From assembly GCA_036346275.1 (NCBI GenBank), contig JAYEVK010000212.1, positions 214,976 through 278,975 of the forward strand: a DNA stretch of 64,000 nucleotides. The letters run 5' to 3'. The translations under genes were made by a program, and so were the position numbers. This stretch comes from Otatea glauca. Lineage: Eukaryota > Streptophyta > Magnoliopsida > Poales > Poaceae. Below, in pieces: positions 57,246 through 64,000 of this stretch. Under the pieces are notes generated by a model. It saw only the letters and a program-made list of their open reading frames with translations, made no database searches and was not told the origin of the DNA. Position 1 is the stretch's first letter, and each line of letters begins with the position of its first letter.

Positions 57246-57444
57246 TCGTTACAACAGTCACTCTTCTCACCGTTGCCCTAAACCCTAAACTCCCGCCGCT
57301 TCAGTCTTCTCACCGAGCCCGACGCCGCCACGGGTCGCCGCTCGACGCGCGTCCGCACCTAACGCCGCCCGACGCCGCGACTCGACCGACGTTGTCGCGC
57401 CGACCGACGCGCCCGACGTCGCCCGACGTTGCCCCCGACGCCGC

Positions 57445-58916
57445 GTGAGCTCCTGCCCATTCGGTTTGCTTAACATTGAATCTTCTATCAGATTAATTCT
57501 ACATAACTACATGTTCTACATATGCCCAAACAAAGATAAATTCTCCACAGACTAGCTATGTTAGAGAAAATACCCAAACAAAGATAAATCTTGTCTTGTG
57601 CACAAACACAGATAAATCTTAGCATCTAAAATGCTATTTGAAGAAAATGGAGTAATGTGAATCGACTCAGCATGAGAACTTATCATATATTCCTAGAATG
57701 TTAAGCTAAAGACATCGTAGGTTCAGTTACTGAGTTACGTACTCTTTTCAGTTTACTGTCTTATGGGTACAATGATTCACTTGCCAGTCTTATGGATACA
57801 ATGATTCACTTGTCATGTGGAATGGGCTTTGCACATATAGATAATCTTAAACATCGAGAACTCCATGTGATCTGGTGGCAGCCACCTGTATTTCTTGTAT
57901 TGTGTACTAGTCATACGCTTTGATATTGTGTACCTGCATTTCTTGTATTGTGTACCTGCATTTCCATGTGATCTGTTGGCAGCTTCATGATTATGCTTTT
58001 GCTTGGTGACATATAAGATTTAGTTATTAAAGAGCTAGAGCAAAAAATTGTTGTTTGTTTTTTTACTTAATAAATCAATTTTTTTTTCACAAAATTGTGC
58101 ACTCATGTTCTCCTCAATTCCATCTGAATGTGATCGGACTCTGAGCCTCATCTGATGGCTCATTTGGAGAGTTAGTATGTTAGCAACCACATATGAGTTT
58201 TGATTTGATACATCCCTTCGAGCAGTTGCAACGTTTTCAAGCTTTGCAAGGTACATAGGCAGACCTGGTTTTGTAGAGCTTTGTTTGCCATTTGACTTTC
58301 TTCCGCATTGCTCTGGTACCTCTCAACTAAGCTTTGCATATTTCTTGCATTTTGTGAACAAAAGGAAAGCATCACAGAATTGTTGCGGTCACACTTACAA
58401 ATTTTTTGATACTCTGATCAATAGTCCTGGCCTACATAGTAGTACACATTGTGTGAAAGCCACACCGGTTTGTATATACAGGATGTATGTGTTCATCACA
58501 AAATGCATATAAGATGGATATGCAGGAAACAATTGGTTGATTTAAAACATGTTACCAGCTTGTATATACAGATGTAGCAGTGAAGTCCCCGCTTAATTTT
58601 TTGCACACGTGGCAAACAATCTCCTCCCATTTCCATCCTGCAAGCAAAACTAAAAATTTGGGAATATTTCTTTACAAGGGAAGAAAAAGAAAACAAACTA
58701 TGAGATATATTCTAGACTCTAGCACACGGATGAACGATGGAATGAACAAAGAAAACAAAAGTAGCCGAACAAAAGATAAGTTTTTCTAAAAGATAAGTTT
58801 TTCTATTGAATGCCCAATTTCTCGATTACTTTCATTTCTAGTTTTCAGAGTTAAACTTCCGCACTTAACCCAAATGACCGCCAAATTCTAATGGTTCCAT
58901 ACTTTACCTCTTTCAG
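57445..58916 (+). other. Leader intron of the TnpA-like gene
   Basis: GT at 57445 and AG at 58916, AT-rich, no coding frames with motifs. Contains short repeats (TGTGTACCTGCATTTC twice near 57930-57960; GTATTTCTTGTATTGTGTAC). Confidence 0.5.
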
Positions 58917-58936
58917 TTCGCACATCCAAGGCTGAT

Positions 58937-60600
58937 ATGGAGGAGCAATCCACCCCGAGCCCGACCCCTAGCCCTAGCAGGTTCCTCAACCTCCACCCAA
59001 CCACCGCTGTTGCCGCCGATGCTGACATACCCGTGGCAAGACCTCGTGGCCGAGGAAGAAATAAGAAGCCCGAAGGCCGGTATACCATCTCAGAGGTCTC
59101 GGAGTCGGGCCCTATTGCACCGCCAAAGTTCGTAGCAAAGTACAGAACAACCTGCGGGTATATCGCAAGGGAGAGAGTGCCAATCACCTTTTTGGATTGG
59201 CACAAAGTGCCCGATACCATCAAAACGGATCTATGGACGGAGCTCAAACAAACCTTCGAATTCCCCGAAGAAGATGAACACCGCGTGCGTCGGGATGCGT
59301 TGATGACCATGGATGCGACATGGAGGAACTTCAAGGCCAGGCTGAATACTACTTATGTGAAGAAAAACCGATCAGCCATCGGGGGCTACCCAAACTTAGA
59401 ACCATATTGGGATGACTTCGTGTCGATGAAGCAAAGTGAAGCAGCAAAGAAGTCCAGCGAGGACCACATAAACATCGGAAGGAGGAACATCCATCCACAC
59501 AGACTTGGTACGGGTGGGTACGTTGGTAAAATCCCTCAATAGGAGAGGCAGGAAGCGGAATCACTACAGTCGACTGGTACAAGTCAATTGGCCGGACTAC
59601 CAGACCGAGTCAAGCACTCACGTAAGCGAGGGCAAGTGTCACGTCCCGGTGGGGCTTATCCTTGAGAAATAGCGATGGTGAAGCAATGTCGCAAAGGGTT
59701 CGGGAGTGTGACGTCGAGTCTTCCCAAGGAACATTCCACCAGATAGGAGAACGATTTAACTAACACGTGCCCTGGGAAACAAGGAGCATCTGGGACGGAC
59801 ACGCAGGTGTCGGGGTTAAGGTTCCCCTGGAAGACAGGATTCCTGAGCACCTTCACACTTACAAGAGTCGAAAGAGAGCTAGAGGCGCTTTGAAATAGAA
59901 ATGATGAAGGAAAAGATGCTTCGAGAATTACAAGGCACAATAGAACAACAAGTACAACGACAAGTACAACAAGCCATGAGCGATCGCAAGCCGAGAACAT
60001 TGTTACGACCAGCCCTCCGAATCGTCGCAGTTAGCTATGCGATCCGCCCCAATTGTAGAACAGACATGGGCCATTATCCTGTGGACGACATACATGATCC
60101 CACACCGTGCCAGCTCACTTTGCCCGTCATGAACATATTCATTCAGGCTGGTACAGGCATAGCGCCGGGATATGCAAAGGTCCAGGTGGACACGGTTAAT
60201 CCCGGCAGCCAACTTTGCGAATACTCATAAAACAGGGTGCACCAACGGCCCAATTGCAACAAGCAAAGCCCGAGCGCACAAGCGGCGGCCTCGAACGGCC
60301 CTGGCCTAAACAGGCCGTCCCGCCCGCTACCCAAATGCCTACGAGACCATTCAGGAGACCATTCCCGACCGGTCCCGACTCGACTCAAAGAGGTTCCCGA
60401 CTCGCAGCGGGACGGATCCCCGACCGACTCAGCAGGTTCCCACCGCAATGGGACAGATCCCGACTCGACTCAAAGAGGTTCCCGACCCGCAGCCGGACGG
60501 ATCCCGGCCCGACTCAGCGAGGTTCCCGACCCCGCAGCGGGACGGATCCCGCGGTTCGACTTCAGCGCGTCTGGCGCATCGAGTCCCGTGTCAACCTAAG
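58937..60600 (+). pseudogene. CACTA TnpA-like protein (Transposase_24 family), broken
   Basis: Exon 2 begins MEEQSTPSPTPSPSRFLNLH. An RPRGRGRNKKPEGRYTISEV block, then ITFLDWHKVPDTIKTDLWTE, then DATWRNFKARLNTTYVKKNR and FVSMKQSEAAKKSSEDHINI with HRLGTGGYVGKI follow. This is the plant Transposase_24 layout that accompanies TNP2 in CACTA elements. A TAG stops the frame at 59540; later blocks appear in other frames (VGVKVPLEDRIPEHLHTYKS near 59.82 kb, EQQVQRQVQQAMSD near 59.95 kb, PCQLTLPVMNIF near 60.1 kb). The tail 60237-60600 keeps an open Pro/Arg/Ser-rich frame built from a minisatellite. Likely DNA binding at the element's repeats. Confidence 0.75.
60370..60562. repeat. ~45-bp minisatellite, about four copies
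   Basis: Units contain CCCGACTCGACTCAAAGAGG and TTCCCGACCCGCAGCGGGAC with variants. GC-rich. It encodes the repetitive tail of the TnpA-like frame if that frame is used. Confidence 0.75.
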
Positions 60601-60633
60601 GCCACGTGCCCCACGAACGGTCATTCGAAGTGA

Positions 60634-61300
60634 CTGAGCGAGGGCCGGTGGTCCCTTCCCAAGACAGTTTGATAGCTGCTGAAGCCACGTCTCCTGTCCC
60701 ATCACCGACCACCACAAAGGCAAGGACACGCGCCTCTCCGAGGCAACTCAACGCCACGCGCGACACGCCAAGACCACATGGATCACAGAGCAGCTACGCC
60801 ACTTCCGGGAGGATTACCTAACCACTCGACCGGCTAGACCACCGACCAAAGATAGGCTCAAGAGCGGCGACCGGTCGGCGGGCGGAGCGACGACGGCGGG
60901 CAAGACTGAAGCCCCTAGAAGTAGCTCGCCTGGCACTTCGCCAATTCTCGATGTAACCTGGCCCTTCGTATGAATAAAAGGAGGCAGGAACCTCCTAACA
61001 GGGCAAAGGAGTAAGAGCTACAGGAGAGCTTTTTCCTCTTCTTCCTCTTCTTCTTTTTCTTCTCCTTCTGAGAGCTAAGTTTAGATCATTCTAGTGTTGA
61101 GGCTCCACCTCTGGCTTGTAAAAAAACTCGGTGCAGTCATCCGCACCCCAGTGAATACAATACCAACGCACGAACTGGAGTAGGGACCTTCGGCCCGAAC
61201 CAGTATACATCTTGGACTCCAGGGTCTAACCATTCAGGGAGCGGGAACGCGCAGCCCCTTAGACTTACAAATTTACTTGCCGGCGCTCGAAACGCCGACA
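60634..61300 (+). repeat. Probable 5' LTR of a Gypsy element (left edge uncertain)
   Basis: The right edge is firm: ACGCCGACA at 61300, followed by a primer-binding site. Contains AATAAAAGG-type and C/T-rich leader sequences (60970-61075). The left edge TGAGCGAGGG at about 60634 is a guess; the second LTR lies beyond the window. Confidence 0.5.
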
Positions 61301-61301
61301 G

Positions 61302-61320
61302 TTGGCGCGCCAGGTAGGGG
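61302..61320 (+). other. Gypsy primer-binding site
   Basis: TTGGCGCGCCAGGTAGGGG, one base after the LTR, a PBS form typical of several large grass Gypsy families. Confidence 0.85.
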
Positions 61321-61365
61321 GCTTCGCGCGTCTTCAGCAGCATCTCCGGATTCCCATTCGTCTCC

Positions 61366-63540
61366 TTGATGGCATTCTTCTCCAACGACGGCATGACTGT
61401 GTTCGGGAGCCAGATCCGCTTCGGCTCCCTCAGCTTCACCGTCACGGAGGAGAGCTCACGCCATCCTCGCCGCACGGACGGAGGCGCTGCGGGAGCTCGA
61501 CACCATCTCCGGCGCCTCGTCCCTCGGCTTGAGCGCCTCGGGCCCCAAAGCCGAACCCGAGGAGCGCTATACCTCCTTTGGCGAAGCCCCTCCGGCCCGC
61601 AGAGATCCCGTCACCTCCCGCCTCACGACTTGTAGCTATGGTGGCTGCATGCCAACCTCCAGATCCACGAGTTCTGTGGAAGACTCTTCCGACCACGGCT
61701 CCAGCTCCGGCACGGAGTATCCCGCCAGCAGGCACTCGCGAGTGCAACGTGGCGAGCACCTGGCCGATTTGGTCGTAGCCACCGCGGTTACGACGGTCCC
61801 CGGCCCGCGACCGAGGCACGGGAGGGGAATAGCGCCAGCGCGAGCGCCAACGAACTCTGGCCAAGCTCGCGCCACGAGCTCCAACGGCAACGTGGAGAGC
61901 GGAGGAGCGAAGGTCGAAGCTCGACCGGCTCGAGCCAACCTCGAGCAGGCGGGCGAGCGAGCCCGCGCAAGTCTTTGGGCGACGCGCGCGAGCGCGCGCC
62001 AAGAGCACCACAAGTTGGGGCGTAATCCGGCGCCTTCGCTTTTTCCTCACGCAAGCCAAAAGCGTGGCGCGGCCGCAATCTTGCTCGAGGCCTTCCGAGC
62101 CCGCAAACCCGAGGCCGAGCTACCTACCGTAACCTTCGGGGTGGTGGAGCGCGCGGCGCGTAAAGACATGCAGCCTCCGGCTCCTACCACACGCGCGCAC
62201 TTCCGCCCGGCCCGATCGCCATGGAAGCTACTGGTGCGCGCAAGACCGCACCCCACCATGAACCACCCAGCCTCACGCACCCGCGCGCGCCGCCTCGGTG
62301 GGCACGTTTACGACATCCGCGCCACCGAGGCGCGAAGAAAGATGGCGGAGGACGCCGCCCACTCACGTGTTGCGGATGGTGAGCGCCACTACCGCAGCCC
62401 GAGCCCTGATGGTCCCGGACCACGGGCTTTTTGCCAAGGGATCCGCCAGGCGGATTTCCCCGCCCGATTCCGGGCGCCTACCAACATTGCCAAGTACACC
62501 GGGGCCACCAACCTGTGTATCTGCTCAAGATTACCGGCCGCGTCTTGGCCGGGGAGCGACAGATGATCTCTTCATCATCCAGTACCTCCCCATCTACCTC
62601 GCGGACTCGGCTCGAGCCTGGCTCGAGTACCTGCCTCCAAAAACTGTCAGGAACTGGGCTGACTTGAAGAATCTCTTCGTCGGTAACTTCCAGGGCACTT
62701 ATAAGCGCCCTGGTAACTCCTGGGACCTGAAAGGCTGCAAGCAGCAGCCCGGGGAGACTCTCCGGGACTACATCCGGAGGTTTTCCCGCCAGTGCAACGA
62801 GCTCCCCGACATCTCCGACGCCCGATGTCGTGGGAGCCTTCATCTACGCACCTCCCGCAAGGCCTTGGTGCACAAGCCGGGCCGCCTCAAGCCCAGACTA
62901 CCAAGGAGCTCCTCGACATCGCCATCAACCACGCCCTGGCGAGGAGGCCGAGGGGCTATTTTCGAATGAGGAAAGGCCCAGCAGAGCCCGACGTCCAAAC
63001 TGGTCTCCTTCCGACCGCTTCGACAAACGGAAGCGGCACGGGAAGCAGATCCGTGAGACCCAAGTGGTCGCCACGGTCGACCGCCCTGCCAAGCAGCAGG
63101 CGCGGCCGACCGGCGCCCGACCACTTCGAGAAATTGATGGACGGCCCATGCCCGAACCATGGGTTCTCCGCTGCTACTGGGCACGGATCTGCGAAGTCCG
63201 AGGCGCTATCTCTCTAGCGCCCCCACCACGCCGCGGCAAGGAAAGAAGCCCGCGCGCCCCGCGAACGGCGAGAAGAAGGCAGACGACGAGTTCCCGAGCC
63301 CACGGCTGCCTCATGATCTTCGAGGACCGCTTGCTACGCCGACAAGCGCCGACTCAAGCTCGCTATCTGCGAGGTCCACACCGTCGCGCGGGCGTCCCCA
63401 ATATCTTCGGTGGTCGGAGTTCCCGATCACCTTGATCGGACCGATCACCCGATCGCGTCCCCACACCGGGAGGTACTACCGGTGGTCACCGTCGTCGAAC
63501 GGCGCCACGAAGGTCTTGCGGACGGGGCAGCGGCCTTAAC
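61366..63540 (+). pseudogene. Gypsy gag, broken
   Basis: Begins in the frame NDGMTVFGSQIRFGSLSFTV (ATG near 61393, or upstream at 61369), the usual N-terminus of this gag type. It shifts frame to SASGPKAEPEERYTSFGEAP, then a long low-complexity Arg/Ala region. The capsid part reads DDLFIIQYLPIYLADSARAW, then LEYLPPKTVRNWADLKNLFV, then RDYIRRFSRQCNELPDISDA. The following blocks resemble the zinc-knuckle/linker region (DHFEKLMDGPCPNH). Repeated frame changes show decay. Confidence 0.75.
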
Positions 63541-64000
63541 ATCCTCACGTTGAGACGCTCGACGCCATGGGGTCCCGCGCCAAGCCTCCGGCCAAGCAAG
63601 GCACCTTCCATGGCGCCATCCGGGCGCCAAGCCCATCCGCCTCAGGTGTCGACCGCCCGCCACCTTCGGGAGCCGGAAACTTCCGCGACCGAGACCTCAC
63701 CTTCGGTCGTGGATTTCCGACGCCTACCACGCCATCCCGGGAGGCCATGCTACGCCAAGTTCATGGCGATCCCCAGCCACGCCTACTCGTCGAAGATGCC
63801 CGACCGCATGGAGTCATTACCGCGGCATCGTCTTTCCACTTTGCCTTCAATCGCGAAGCGCGGCTGCGCAGCTCGCCTACGGTCGCTGTTTCTACGGAAC
63901 TCAACAAGCTCGGGAGGAAGCGCGAGTCCGCCCCCAATCCAAAGAAATCGGTATGGATCCTCAAATCCGCCGAGGACACGAAGGAGGTCACGGTCGATCC
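63541..64000 (+). pseudogene. Start of Gypsy pol (protease region), partial
   Basis: A frame with DLTFGRGFPTPTTPSREAML and later HGVITAASSFHFAFNREARL matches the stretch between retroviral-type protease and reverse transcriptase in this Gypsy lineage. The frame is degenerate and runs off the window end. Confidence 0.55.

Larger units (their letters stand above)
52354..60600 (+). mobile_element. Large CACTA (En/Spm) transposon, right part cut off
   Basis: The left terminus CACTACGCCAAAATC at 52354 is preceded by CCT (possible 3-bp target). Fold-back subterminal repeats (GTGACGGTTC / GAACCGCCAC) follow. It encodes a TNP2 transposase relic and a TnpA-like (Transposase_24) gene on the plus strand. 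No right CACTA terminus appears before the Gypsy LTR that begins somewhere after 60.6 kb, so the right end is either beyond the window or lost. Confidence 0.8.

Noticed and set aside
61529..62566. 345-codon Arg/Ala-rich open frame
   Set aside because: Only its first ~20 residues and the flanking frames show gag similarity. The rest is low-complexity GC-rich sequence in a decayed gag, so I do not call it a separate gene.

Overview
This window is nuclear DNA from a grass (Poaceae). The evidence is intron-bearing genes with GT/AG junctions, GC-rich coding starts set in AT-rich intergenic DNA, a canonical plant histone H4, a PBS1-like receptor-like cytoplasmic kinase, and dense nested transposons of plant superfamilies (PIF/Harbinger, MULE, CACTA, hAT, Helitron, Gypsy, Stowaway). 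The genus cannot be fixed from the sequence alone.

Three host genes look intact: a single-exon seven-transmembrane protein of the lung-7TM/CAND family at 5260-6618 (+); a five-exon RLCK-VII kinase at 45643-47652 (-); and histone H4 at 37645-37956 (-). A UDP-glycosyltransferase remnant (48.9-49.5 kb) is broken. Most other coding-like sequence belongs to mobile elements.

Layout. 0.3-3.4 kb: a decayed PIF/Harbinger transposase joined to the last exon of a GRF-zinc-finger protein. 3.9-5.0 kb: an AT-rich element with degenerate ~165-bp repeats. 5.2-6.7 kb: the CAND gene. 7.2-8.2 kb: a ~158-bp tandem satellite arranged as a three-unit higher-order repeat and ending at a tRNA-like sequence. 8.3-11.3 kb: mostly non-coding, with a Tourist/PIF-type MITE. 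11.35-18.87 kb: a 7.5-kb Mutator-like element with ~180-bp terminal inverted repeats and a near-perfect 9-bp target duplication. It carries three same-strand genes: a broken MURA transposase, a plant-mobile-domain gene with at least one stop, and an apparently intact Myb/SANT-like gene with its own TATA box. 19-24.6 kb: MITEs and non-autonomous MULE and hAT elements. 24.6-29.26 kb: probable Helitron with exon pieces of myosin XI and CLASP, ending in a classical hairpin plus CTAG. 30.2-34.2 kb: a gag-only Gypsy LTR retrotransposon with intact target duplication inside an AT-rich repeat. 34.9-37.3 kb: hAT relic. 37.6-38.2 kb: H4. 38.2-45.2 kb: MITEs, a ~0.95-kb tandem duplication, an LTR-like stretch and a mini-CACTA. 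45.6-48 kb: kinase. 48.9-52.3 kb: UGT pseudogene, hAT MITE and minor repeats. 52.35 kb to about 60.6 kb: a large CACTA element encoding decayed TNP2 and TnpA-like genes. 61.3 kb to the end: the 5' part of a Gypsy element (LTR end, primer-binding site, gag, start of pol), continuing past the window.

The most notable structures are the three-gene MULE whose accessory Myb/SANT gene is better preserved than its transposase, the CACTA whose two genes each start just behind a separate fold-back repeat array, the Helitron with captured exons, the three-mer higher-order satellite, and the kinase with two unusual substitutions at normally conserved positions. All calls are by reading the sequence; no database search was run.
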